DNA of 64,000 bases from an uncultured Flavobacteriaceae bacterium (GTDB lineage: Bacteria > Bacteroidota > Bacteroidia > Flavobacteriales > Flavobacteriaceae). Below the pieces are notes generated by a model that ran no database searches, was not told the origin of the DNA, and worked only from the letters and a program-made list of their open reading frames with translations. The DNA lies in NCBI GenBank assembly GCA_947500575.1, contig CANMSI010000002.1, positions 496,001-560,000 of the forward strand, written 5' to 3'. A program made the position numbers and the translations under genes. This document shows positions 17,022-25,415 of this stretch, piece by piece (position 1 is the stretch's first letter; each line of letters starts with the position of its first letter).

Positions 17022-18296
17022 TCAGTCGTTAAAAGCCCTAAAAATAACACAAGCATTTACATCTCCAAAACCAAAACTAGCCTTTGCAATTATTTGTGGT
17101 GAATAGGGTATTGTTTGCTGTGGAATTTTAGTTGCAGCGATCTGTTCTAATATCTTAGGATGCAGGTCTTTACAATTGTTGTTTCCAAATAACTTTTGCT
17201 CTGTAAATTGCAAAACAGCGCCTACACACTCTATACTACCTGCAGCGGCCAAACAGTGCCCTACCGTATCTTTAAAGGAATTTATATAAGGAAAATCCAA
17301 TCCGCTCCGCTGCAAAGCTCTACTCCAATTTGCTATTTCCATAGGATCTTTAGCAGTAGCTGTTAAATGTCCATTTATGAGATCTATTTGGTTCTTTTCA
17401 ATTTCTGAATTATCTATTGCCTGTAGTATACATCTTTGAACGGCTTCGCTATTGGGTGCAGTCATGGTACCTTCTCCCCTTTGCCCTCCGCTATTTACCG
17501 CACCTCCTAGGATCTCCGCATATATTTTAGCCCCCCTCTTCTGCGCACTTTCTAAAGATTCTACTACCAACGCACCTGCACCACTCCCTGGAACAAAGCC
17601 AGCAGCAGAAGCACTCATAGGCCTACTAGCGGTGGACGGATTTTCATTATAGGTTCTGGGTAAAATACGCATTGCATCAAAACCTCCCCAAACGTAAGGG
17701 CCACTATCACTACAACTGCCTGTTAGCATTCTAGTGGCTTTACCCGACTTAATACGTTCATAGGCCATTAAAAGACCTTCTGTGCCTGTTGTGCATGCAG
17801 AAGAATTGGTTGTTACCTGGTTTCCACAGCCTAAGATACCTCCCAAATAAGCACTAATTCCACTTGCCATGGTTTGAATGACGGAGGTGCTACCCAATCT
17901 TCTTGTATTCCCAGCATCTACCAAGTGAATAGATTCTCTAAACTTATCAACTCCAAGGATTCCTGTGCCAAAAATAATACCACTGTCCCAATCTGGCGTT
18001 CCTTTAGGGTCTATTAGCAAACCTGCATCTTTCCAAGCATCCACACCTGCAATTACACCATATACCAGGCCGCTTGCATTGAGACCTCGTAACTGTAAAG
18101 GAGTAAAATAGTTGGCAATATGCGCATCTGTAAGTTGTGGTTGCCCGGCTATTTGACAACCAAAATTTAAATCTGCAAGTTGCTGATGAAACTGTATACC
18201 GCTTTCCCCCTCTTCTAATGCCTTTGAGAAATTGCCAAGCGTATGTCCATTTGGTGCGCATACTCCCATTCCAGTAATTACAACACGTTTAGCCAT
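17022..18296 (-). CDS. beta-ketoacyl-ACP synthase (FabF/KAS II-like)
   Basis: The 424-residue thiolase-fold enzyme has a complete Cys-His-His triad: Cys168 in NSSACTTG, His310 in INGHLTATA and His347 in KDTVGHCLAAAG. It condenses malonyl-ACP with acyl-ACP to extend a fatty chain. I use the ATG at 18296 (MAKRVVITGMG), since the in-frame TTG two codons earlier is weaker. The start overlaps the dehydratase stop by 8 bp and the ACP follows after 14 bp. The clustering with a type III PKS argues for a dedicated elongation enzyme making a starter chain. The usual HGTGT loop is diverged to NGHLTAT. Confidence 0.92.
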   Translation of the reverse strand: MAKRVVITGMGVCAPNGHTLGNFSKALEEGESGIQFHQQLADLNFGCQIAGQPQLTDAHIANYFTPLQLRGLNASGLVYGVIAGVDAWKDAGLLIDPKGTPDWDSGIIFGTGILGVDKFRESIHLVDAGNTRRLGSTSVIQTMASGISAYLGGILGCGNQVTTNSSACTTGTEGLLMAYERIKSGKATRMLTGSCSDSGPYVWGGFDAMRILPRTYNENPSTASRPMSASAAGFVPGSGAGALVVESLESAQKRGAKIYAEILGGAVNSGGQRGEGTMTAPNSEAVQRCILQAIDNSEIEKNQIDLINGHLTATAKDPMEIANWSRALQRSGLDFPYINSFKDTVGHCLAAAGSIECVGAVLQFTEQKLFGNNNCKDLHPKILEQIAATKIPQQTIPYSPQIIAKASFGFGDVNACVIFRAFND

Positions 18297-18744
18297 TATC
18301 AATATTCTTCATCATGCCTGCAATTGTTCCTTTGCAAACCAGCACTCCTTTGCTGTTGAACATTTGAACCTTGCATTTTAATTTATGAAACCTAAAATAT
18401 ATTTTTTCTGAAATTACGTTCACTGTTTCGTTAGGATATACGGGGTGGTAAAATTCCATATTGGAGCTACTCATGGCAATATTAACAGTACTATCAATAC
18501 TTAAAGTATTACTTTTATTTAACGCTCCTAAACCCATACATATTAATCCTATTTGTGCGCAACATTCTGTTAAAATTACTCCCGGCGTTATTGGAAAATT
18601 CTTAAAGTGTCCTTGGTAAAACGGAAGCGACTCTTTAAACGTAAAACTTCCTTTCACGGAAGTATCATCCACATGAGATAAACTATCCACAAACAAAAAG
18701 GGAGCTGCGTAAGGCAACGCATTCAGTATATTTTGGTATTTCAT
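18289..18744 (-). CDS. FabZ-like 3-hydroxyacyl-ACP dehydratase (hotdog fold)
   Basis: The 151-residue hotdog protein has the FabZ active site in GHFKNFPITPGVILTECCAQIG: catalytic His46 and Glu60 at the FabZ spacing. It should dehydrate 3-hydroxyacyl-ACP to trans-2-enoyl-ACP. It sits 10 bp after the enoyl-reductase-like SDR and overlaps the ketosynthase start. Together these give three of the four elongation-cycle activities in one operon. The C-terminal half is less conserved but keeps the hotdog strand pattern, and the length matches FabZ. Confidence 0.87.
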   Translation of the reverse strand: MKYQNILNALPYAAPFLFVDSLSHVDDTSVKGSFTFKESLPFYQGHFKNFPITPGVILTECCAQIGLICMGLGALNKSNTLSIDSTVNIAMSSSNMEFYHPVYPNETVNVISEKIYFRFHKLKCKVQMFNSKGVLVCKGTIAGMMKNIDNG

Positions 18745-18754
18745 ATTTAATAAA

Positions 18755-19579
18755 TCATCTTAAACTTTCTCCTCCATCTACTTTTATAATAGCTCCTGTA
18801 ATCCATTTAGCTTCATCTGTGCACAAAAGTGCTACTACATTTGCAACATCTTCAGGAGTTGTTAATCGCTTATTGGGATTCCGCATTAAGGCACTTTCCT
18901 TCAATATATTACTGCCAGGAATACGTTTAAAAGATGCGGTGTCTGTAACACCAGCTTGGATACAATTCACTTTTATTCCTAAAGAGGCATATTCCAATGC
19001 CATATTGCGCATTAAGGCTTCTAATGTGGCTTTTGCAGCAGACACCGCACCATAATGAGACCACGCTTTTGTATTTCCTTCACTTGTGAAGGCCATAATT
19101 CGAGCATCTGATGCAAAAAGATTCGCTTCAATCATCTCCTTAGACCAGCTATAGAGACTTACTCCCATTGCATCAATCGTTAATTCAAAGTCTGCAGCTT
19201 CTAAAATTTTCTCGCTTCCAGATCGCATAGGTTTTAAATTACCTTTAGCTATGCTATGTACCAATACTTTGATTTTACCATCTCTAGAAAGAACAGTTGC
19301 TATTTCTTGAATCAACCACTTTCTCTTGTCATTATGAATTGCATCTACATTAAAGGTTTTTAATTCTACATCATTTAAAGTAATAGTTTTACAATTCAAT
19401 TTAAACTGCTCTAAATCAGACTTTCGATCCCTATGAACAATAATGATATTAAAACCATGAGCTGCCAGTTTTTTAGCAGAAGCGAATCCAAGTCCGCTAC
19501 TACCGCCAAGTATCAACGCCCATTGTTTTTGACTTTTTAATATCCCCTCTTCAAGAGGAAAATCTTGTTGCTCTCCCAT
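18755..19579 (-). CDS. SDR enoyl-ACP reductase-like protein (FabI/FabL type)
   Basis: The 274-residue SDR has GGSSGLG at residues 25-31, VHSIAKG near 107 and an active-site Tyr176/Lys183 pair spaced Y-x6-K (HYGAVSAAK). This is the spacing of FabI and FabL enoyl reductases rather than the Y-x3-K of FabG ketoreductases. VHSIA also matches FabI. It is therefore assigned as reducing trans-2-enoyl-ACP to acyl-ACP. It lies 27 bp after the type III PKS gene and 10 bp before the dehydratase. No separate ketoreductase is encoded in the operon, so that step would use a housekeeping FabG or a second activity of this protein. Confidence 0.82.
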   Translation of the reverse strand: MGEQQDFPLEEGILKSQKQWALILGGSSGLGFASAKKLAAHGFNIIIVHRDRKSDLEQFKLNCKTITLNDVELKTFNVDAIHNDKRKWLIQEIATVLSRDGKIKVLVHSIAKGNLKPMRSGSEKILEAADFELTIDAMGVSLYSWSKEMIEANLFASDARIMAFTSEGNTKAWSHYGAVSAAKATLEALMRNMALEYASLGIKVNCIQAGVTDTASFKRIPGSNILKESALMRNPNKRLTTPEDVANVVALLCTDEAKWITGAIIKVDGGESLR

Positions 19580-19606
19580 TATTACTAATTCATAACTAAA
19601 TCAAAA

Positions 19607-20674
19607 TTACCATTCTAAAAGCACACGTTGTGCAGAAAAACCAGGACCAAAACTTAAGATAAGACCTTGATCTCCTTTTTTTATATCCTTCTCCAAAAAC
19701 CTTTCTAACACATATAGCACAGTAGCGCTACTCATATTCCCATAAAGTCGCAACACTTCTCTGGTATCATCAATATTCTTTCCCAGAGCTCCAAAAAGCT
19801 CTTCTACTATTTGCACAATTTTCCTTCCTCCTGGGTGAAATACAAGGTGATCTACTTTCTCAATTGAGGTCCCATATTTCTTTAAAAATGGATGTACGAT
19901 ATCGGGGAAATTTAATGCAATGGTTTCTGGCACTGCGGGGTCTAAAATCATTTTTAAGCCTTCATTGGTTAGATCAAAACCCATTAGATGTGTTGCATCC
20001 TTAAAATGAAACATCTCTTCTCCAATGATCCTTGGCCCCACTGCATCTGCTTCCGATGACAACAGCACACAAGCAGCTCCATCTCCAAAAATAGCAGCAC
20101 TTACCATATTAGCCATAGAATAATCGTTCAGCTGAAAGGTTGCTGTGGGACTCTCCACAGCCACAACCGCCGCTCTTTTACCAGGGTTGGACTTTAAAAA
20201 ATTACTTGCATAGATAAGCCCTGAAACACCCGCTGCGCAGCCCATTTCCGTTACCGGCAAACGCACCACATCCTGCCTAAGCCCTAGTGAATTTATAAGA
20301 TACGCATCAAGTGATGGAATCATTATCCCTGTGCAACTTACAGTAATGATGTAGTCTATAGAATTTGCAGACCAACCGCTTTGCATCAGTGCATTGTGAA
20401 CAACAGTAGTTCCCAGCTTTTTCACCTCTCTTACATAAATATCATTCTTCTCCTGAAAAGACGTAGCGGTAAACACCTCATCAATACTCATAATTCCGTA
20501 GCGTGTATCTACTGCAGCACCTTCAAATATCTTGACTACCTTTCGTCTAAACCGTTCATCCTGATTCCTAAGCCACTCTTCCACAAAAGGTAATATCTCT
20601 TTTGTATTCCTTTGATAGGCAGGCAGTTCCTTTGATACAGCCGTTATTTTAATTTCATTCATATAGCAACTCAT
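19607..20674 (-). CDS. type III polyketide synthase (chalcone/stilbene synthase family)
   Basis: The 355-residue thiolase-fold enzyme has the type III PKS triad: Cys146 in EMGCAAGVSG, His280 in LVFHPGGRK and Asn313 in LYGNMSSA. GFGPG-like SFGPGFSA near the C-terminus is also diagnostic. It would extend an acyl starter with malonyl-CoA and cyclise it to an alkylresorcinol or alkylpyrone. The ATG overlaps the methyltransferase stop in an ATGA arrangement. Neighbouring fatty-acid genes suggest a long-chain acyl starter, as in Streptomyces SrsA and Azotobacter ArsB/ArsC. The ring type made here cannot be read from the sequence. Confidence 0.93.
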   Translation of the reverse strand: MSCYMNEIKITAVSKELPAYQRNTKEILPFVEEWLRNQDERFRRKVVKIFEGAAVDTRYGIMSIDEVFTATSFQEKNDIYVREVKKLGTTVVHNALMQSGWSANSIDYIITVSCTGIMIPSLDAYLINSLGLRQDVVRLPVTEMGCAAGVSGLIYASNFLKSNPGKRAAVVAVESPTATFQLNDYSMANMVSAAIFGDGAACVLLSSEADAVGPRIIGEEMFHFKDATHLMGFDLTNEGLKMILDPAVPETIALNFPDIVHPFLKKYGTSIEKVDHLVFHPGGRKIVQIVEELFGALGKNIDDTREVLRLYGNMSSATVLYVLERFLEKDIKKGDQGLILSFGPGFSAQRVLLEW

Positions 20675-21384
20675 CTATTGACTTTCATAATCCACGCATA
20701 TCTAAACGCCCATTTCCATTTTATTTGATGTTTTCTGTCTGGTATTTCCTTGGAATACGCTTGAAAATCGGATTTTACAAACCCTTTAGAAATAGATATC
20801 AAGCCGTCAATTTTTGCTGTTTTCGTTTTAATAAATATAACACTAAAGAGTTTAAAAAGATAGTATGCCAAAACACTTCTTTGAAGGTCATTAATTACCA
20901 CCCCTACACTTGTTAATTTCACAAATTGCTTTAAAAAAACAGGAATATCTTTATCCGTAAAATGATGTGTAGTAAGGGTGCATAAAAGAATATCGCATGA
21001 TATGTCTTCTGGTTGAAAGCTCAGAATATCGCGATTTAAGTATTGAATTTCAGGAAAATCTTTTGATTCTTTTTCTGCAATCTTTAAGGCATCTGCGTTC
21101 AGGTCTATACCAATACAGCGTACTTCCATTTTCCTATTCCTAAAAAAAGTAGCGACTTTGCGGAGCATCGTTCCATCTCCACACCCCATATCAACAATGG
21201 TATAGCTTTCTTTTGGAAATTCTTTTATAAGCTCAGAAATCGCTTTTATAGTAATTCCATTACCCCCTAATAACCTATTCACACTGTTGATATCATCAAA
21301 TACAATTTTAAGAGCATTTACATCTCCCTTAAAATCATCCATGAGCTCTGGTTCAGTACTTCTAGTAGAAAGGTTCTTTAACAT
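20671..21384 (-). CDS. class I SAM-dependent methyltransferase
   Basis: The 237-residue Rossmann methyltransferase has motif I VDMGCGDGTMLRKVA (about residues 72-86), an acidic GIDLNADAL at the end of strand 2 and LLCTLTTHHF in the motif IV region. It overlaps the FAD-oxidoreductase gene by 7 bp and the type III PKS by 4 bp. That arrangement mirrors Streptomyces srsABC, where a methyltransferase acts on the alkylresorcinol product. O- or C-methylation of the phenolic lipid is the simplest role. There is a possible membrane-affine stretch (LAYYLFKLFSVIFIK) near residue 172, fitting a lipid substrate. Confidence 0.87.
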   Translation of the reverse strand: MLKNLSTRSTEPELMDDFKGDVNALKIVFDDINSVNRLLGGNGITIKAISELIKEFPKESYTIVDMGCGDGTMLRKVATFFRNRKMEVRCIGIDLNADALKIAEKESKDFPEIQYLNRDILSFQPEDISCDILLCTLTTHHFTDKDIPVFLKQFVKLTSVGVVINDLQRSVLAYYLFKLFSVIFIKTKTAKIDGLISISKGFVKSDFQAYSKEIPDRKHQIKWKWAFRYAWIMKVNR

Positions 21385-22499
21385 GTAATAGGGTCTCCAT
21401 GGGTTTTTTTAATTAGTGTTCGCAACAACCATGGCGATTTGGCTACAGTTTTCATTGCAAGTTTGGACGCCTGATGATTCAATAGTACCGATTGCAGCAG
21501 TCTTCCTGCACGTATACGCTGTTTAAAGGTAGTCGCCCATGCAACTTGATACTTACGTTCCAAAGCACCTCTATCTGGGTTCTCAGCATTCAAGTAGGCA
21601 TCTATTAATTCAGAAGCAATCTTAGCACTATGAATTGCCATGGCCATTCCATTACCGCACAAGGGATGAATAAGTCCTGCCGTATCACCACACATTAATA
21701 CATGGTTCTCCACAGCAGCTTTAGGATAAAAAGAAACTTGAGCAATGGATAACGGTTCTCCAAAAAGGGGTTTTGCGTTTCCTAAAAAGTGATTCAAAAA
21801 TGGATTTTTAGCCACTATACTTTTATTAAAGCTGGCAATACTTTTTTCTTTTTTAAAGCTCTCATAGGACACTAGGTAACAGAAATTAACGGCTCCACTT
21901 TCTATTTTAGACAGTCCGGCATAGCCTCCATTAAAATTATGCAATGCTACTTTATTATCCGGAAATTCATCATATTGATAATGTGCCTTGACCCCTAACC
22001 AAGAAGATTTTTCTTGAATAAATGAACGTTGTAATTGCTTATCTAAAACACTTCTTTTTCCATAAGCACCAATTACTAATTTAGCCTTAAAAGAATTATC
22101 AGCAGCGGTCTTTACATGAAATATATCACCCACAAAGTCAATGGACGTAACCGTTTCAAAAACAAAAGTGACCTCTAAAGAAAGTGCTTTCAAATAAAGT
22201 GTTTCATCAAAAGCATACCTACTTATCCCTAAGCCACCTAAAGGCAGCGAAGTAGTAACCGAAGCACCAGATTCTGTAGTAAGTTGCAAGGTATCTATCT
22301 TCACCGCTGAAGAAAGAGAAATATCCAAAAACTCTAGGTAGGGTACTATTTCGTTAGAAACATATTCTCCGCATACTTTATGATGGGGGTATCTTTGTTT
22401 TTCAACAAGCAACACTTGATGCGCTGCTTTCGCTAAATGCACTGCGGCGGTAAGTCCTGCCAAACCACCACCAACTATAATAACATCATATACTTTCAC
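21378..22499 (-). CDS. FAD-dependent oxidoreductase (geranylgeranyl reductase/phenol hydroxylase-like)
   Basis: The 373-residue flavoprotein has the N-terminal Rossmann GGGLAGL (about residues 10-16) with the downstream Glu in LLVEK, then the KVCGE-type segment typical of the GGR family, and the second FAD motif GDTAGLIHPLCGNGM. It is the first gene of the leftward operon. In the Streptomyces srs pathway a flavoprotein hydroxylates the methylated alkylresorcinol, giving a quinone. By analogy this protein may oxidise the ring, though GGR-type saturation of a chain is possible. The start at 22499 is followed by GGGLAGL at the expected distance. Confidence 0.87.
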   Translation of the reverse strand: MKVYDVIIVGGGLAGLTAAVHLAKAAHQVLLVEKQRYPHHKVCGEYVSNEIVPYLEFLDISLSSAVKIDTLQLTTESGASVTTSLPLGGLGISRYAFDETLYLKALSLEVTFVFETVTSIDFVGDIFHVKTAADNSFKAKLVIGAYGKRSVLDKQLQRSFIQEKSSWLGVKAHYQYDEFPDNKVALHNFNGGYAGLSKIESGAVNFCYLVSYESFKKEKSIASFNKSIVAKNPFLNHFLGNAKPLFGEPLSIAQVSFYPKAAVENHVLMCGDTAGLIHPLCGNGMAMAIHSAKIASELIDAYLNAENPDRGALERKYQVAWATTFKQRIRAGRLLQSVLLNHQASKLAMKTVAKSPWLLRTLIKKTHGDPITC

Positions 22500-22529
22500 T
22501 TAAGTGAAGATAGCACAATAATAAAGAAA

Positions 22530-22560
22530 CTCCCAATCCTTAGCGAAGTGTCATTGGGAG
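22530..22560 (-). terminator. intrinsic terminator between lipoprotein gene and PKS operon
   Basis: CTCCCAAT and ATTGGGAG pair perfectly over 8 bp around a 15-nt loop and are followed on the minus strand by TTTCTTT. It should end transcription of the gene at 22595-23224 and so isolate the PKS operon from it. Confidence 0.6.
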
Positions 22561-22594
22561 ATGCAGCGATATAATGATCTAATAGTTTAATACA

Positions 22595-23224
22595 TCAATT
22601 TACAGAGAAAAAGAATTCCCTTCTGTTGGCATTTACGTCCTCTATGGTATAGGTAATGCCGCATTTCATAAGTCCCAAGTAATTCATATTACCATTGACG
22701 GGGTATGATTCAAGAATTTGAGTATTTAGATTGCTGTTTTTCAACCTAGCTGGCTGCACCCAACTAAGAACAAAGTCTCCTGAATTAGCTGGGATTAGTC
22801 CTATTTTATATTTGTATTCTTGACCATCAGTACTTAATGGTCCTTGAGCAATTAATTCAGATGTTGGACAAGCACCTAGAAAATCAACACTCCCAATATC
22901 AGGCACAATTTCAAATTCTGCTATCGCTTCTACAGTATTGCTTCGATTTACAGATTCTTTTAAACGCATAACACTAACAATATCGCCAATGAATTCGTTT
23001 GTATTCATAATAGAATCTCCTGTATCCTGATTGAATAGCATAGAAGAAACATTGCCCTGAATCCACAAGGTATCCCCAATGGAAAAATTCGATGCTTCCG
23101 TTATGCGCACTTTTGTTTCATTACTTATCAAAAGAGGACCCACCTCTTCTTTTTCACAAAGAACAGCCATAAATAATGGACATGCTGCAAGTAATACTAA
23201 TGTTTTTCTGATACTTGTTTTCAT
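22595..23224 (-). CDS. putative lipoprotein, unknown function
   Basis: The 209-residue exported protein has an N-terminal hydrophobic segment ending in MAVLCEKEE near residue 24. The cysteine suggests lipidation, although Leu at -1 is not the canonical lipobox residue. The mature part is beta-rich (IGDTLWIQGNVSSM, EAIAEFEIVPD, DFVLSWVQPARL) and has three further cysteines in SVDFLGACP, MKCG and the signal region. No family is recognised. It is transcribed from its own unit, ended by the hairpin at 22530-22560. Confidence 0.65.
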   Translation of the reverse strand: MKTSIRKTLVLLAACPLFMAVLCEKEEVGPLLISNETKVRITEASNFSIGDTLWIQGNVSSMLFNQDTGDSIMNTNEFIGDIVSVMRLKESVNRSNTVEAIAEFEIVPDIGSVDFLGACPTSELIAQGPLSTDGQEYKYKIGLIPANSGDFVLSWVQPARLKNSNLNTQILESYPVNGNMNYLGLMKCGITYTIEDVNANRREFFFSVN

Positions 23225-23312
23225 TTCTCCAATTTAACTTTAAAACAGTTAAAACTCCTTTTACCCTACTCCATTAGTGTTATAAAAAAGTTAATTTTTA
23301 TCAACACCCTGT

Positions 23313-25289
23313 TTAATAGGCTAATAAAGCCATTAAATCTTTTATAAAGCGATCTTTGGGCAAATAATTAGCCTCTAATTTTTTAGCAAAAGGAATAGGC
23401 GTTTCTATACTTGCCACTCGTTTTACTGGAGCATCTAAATATTCAAAACAATTTTCCATTACTAAGGCAGCAATATCGCTAGCTACGCCACCAAATAAAC
23501 TATCTTCTTGCAGAATAATCAGTTTTCCTGTTTTTCTAACGGAAGCATATATAGCCTCTATATCCAAAGGTTGCAAAGTTCGCAAATCCAATAGGTCTGC
23601 CTGAATATCTGAGTACTTCTCTAAGGTTTCCAATGCCCAATGCACCCCAGCGCCATAGGAAACGATACTAACATGTTCCCCTTCAGTCAAAAGACTTGCC
23701 TTCCCAAATGGCAAGGTATAATATCCTTCTGGCACCTCCTGGTAAACACTTCTATAGAGCGCTTTATGCTCAAAGAACAAAACCGGATTAGGATCGTTAA
23801 TAGCGGTTGCTAATAAACCTTTTGCATCCATTGGGAATGCAGGATACACCACCTTTAAGCCAGGGGTTTTTGTAAACCAAGCCTCATTGGTTTGAGAATG
23901 AAAAGGACCTGCTCCTACACCGGCTCCGCAAGGCATGCGCACTACAACATCTGCATTTTCATTCCATCGATAATGAACTTTGGCTAAATAATTTACAATA
24001 GGATTAAAACCACTACTTACAAAATCTGCAAATTGCATCTCTACCAAAGCTTTCATCCCATTTATAGACAAGCCCATGGCGGCAGATACGATAGCGGATT
24101 CACAAATGGGCGTATTGCGAACACGCTCCTTTCCAAAAGCTTCTACAAAGCCTTCAGTTATCTTAAACACTCCTCCATAGTCTGCCACATCTTGCCCCAT
24201 AATAACGAGGTTTCCATGTTTCTCCATAGATAGTTTAAGTCCATCTGAAATAGCATCCACCAAACGAACATTTTTAGTCACTTCTGAAAATTTAACTTCT
24301 TGGTATTCAAATGATTTAAATACTTCTTCTAATTCTTTACTTTTATCTAAATTTATTTCGTTTTCCGAAAAAGCTAGCTGTAAATTTTCATTGATTTCTG
24401 TTCCTATCTGATTTTTATAAGAAGTAATTTCTTCCTGATCCAAAAATTTCTCAGTAATTAAAAAGGATTCATAATTCGCAATAGGATCTTTGGCCGCCCA
24501 AGCATCCATCAGCTCCTGTGGGACGTATTTGGTACCACTTGCCTCTTCATGACCTCTCATTCTAAAGGTTTTGAATTCAACCAGAACGGGCCTCGGATTT
24601 TCACGCATGCTTTTACAAAGTGCATTTACGGTACTGTATACCTCCAAAACATTATTTCCATCCACTATATGAGACTCCATTCCATACCCCTTGCCCTTAT
24701 CTGCTATATGCTCACATCTATATTGCTCTGAAGTAGGTGTAGACAAACCATATCCATTATTTTCAACACAAAATAACACAGGCAAATCCCATACTGCAGC
24801 TACATTTAGAGCTTCATGAAAGTCACCCTCACTAGTAGCTCCTTCTCCTGTAAAAACCGCTGTAACCCGTTTTTCTTTTTTCAATACTTCTGCCAAGGCA
24901 ATACCGTCTGCAACTCCAAGTTGCGGTCCTAAGTGGGAGATCATTCCCACTATTTTATATTCTTGTGTTCCAAAATGAAAACTACGGTCCCGTCCATTTG
25001 TAAAACCACTCGATTTTCCTTGCCATTGAGCAAACAAACGATTCAAAGGGATTTTACGTGTTGTAAAAACCCCTAAATTTCTATGCATGGGCAAAATGTA
25101 CTCTTCTTCCGTTAAAGCGGTGGTTACCCCAACAGAAATAGCTTCCTGACCAATACCACTAAACCACTTGGAAATCTTGCCCTGACGAAGTAAAATAAGC
25201 ATCTTCTCTTCGATCATTCTTGGTTTAAGCATCCCATGGTATAAGGATAACAGCGTTGCTTTGGCAATGCCTTTCTTTTGATACTGCAT
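23313..25289 (-). CDS. 2-oxoacid dehydrogenase E1, fused alpha and beta subunits (branched-chain type)
   Basis: The 658-residue cytosolic protein joins an E1-alpha half (about 1-320) and an E1-beta half (about 335-658). The alpha half has GIGQEAISVGV and the thiamine-diphosphate motif GEGATSEGDFHEALN...VENN. The beta half has GQDVADYGGVFK, FADFVSSGFNPIVN, RMPCGAG and EDSLFGGVAS. It decarboxylates branched-chain 2-oxoacids (or pyruvate-like acids) and passes the acyl group to E2. The fusion is usual in Bacteroidota, and E2/E3 are not encoded nearby. Its isovaleryl- and isobutyryl-CoA products prime iso-branched fatty acids, which may feed the lipid operon downstream. Confidence 0.9.
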   Translation of the reverse strand: MQYQKKGIAKATLLSLYHGMLKPRMIEEKMLILLRQGKISKWFSGIGQEAISVGVTTALTEEEYILPMHRNLGVFTTRKIPLNRLFAQWQGKSSGFTNGRDRSFHFGTQEYKIVGMISHLGPQLGVADGIALAEVLKKEKRVTAVFTGEGATSEGDFHEALNVAAVWDLPVLFCVENNGYGLSTPTSEQYRCEHIADKGKGYGMESHIVDGNNVLEVYSTVNALCKSMRENPRPVLVEFKTFRMRGHEEASGTKYVPQELMDAWAAKDPIANYESFLITEKFLDQEEITSYKNQIGTEINENLQLAFSENEINLDKSKELEEVFKSFEYQEVKFSEVTKNVRLVDAISDGLKLSMEKHGNLVIMGQDVADYGGVFKITEGFVEAFGKERVRNTPICESAIVSAAMGLSINGMKALVEMQFADFVSSGFNPIVNYLAKVHYRWNENADVVVRMPCGAGVGAGPFHSQTNEAWFTKTPGLKVVYPAFPMDAKGLLATAINDPNPVLFFEHKALYRSVYQEVPEGYYTLPFGKASLLTEGEHVSIVSYGAGVHWALETLEKYSDIQADLLDLRTLQPLDIEAIYASVRKTGKLIILQEDSLFGGVASDIAALVMENCFEYLDAPVKRVASIETPIPFAKKLEANYLPKDRFIKDLMALLAY

Positions 25290-25390
25290 ATTTTACTATT
25301 CCTATAGGGTTGTTTTATGATGGATAAAAGTAGGAAAAATGCTTTGAGTATTCCTAAACATTTTTCAGGGATTCATTTCTGATTTATTAC

Positions 25391-25398
25391 TAAATTTG
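25391..25398 (+). promoter_or_regulatory. -7 promoter element for the 2OG dioxygenase gene
   Basis: TAAATTTG matches TAnnTTTG and ends 17 bp before the ATG at 25416, giving a short leader. No convincing -33 TTG is seen. Confidence 0.45.
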
Positions 25399-25415
25399 AT
25401 AGAACTTAATAGAAC

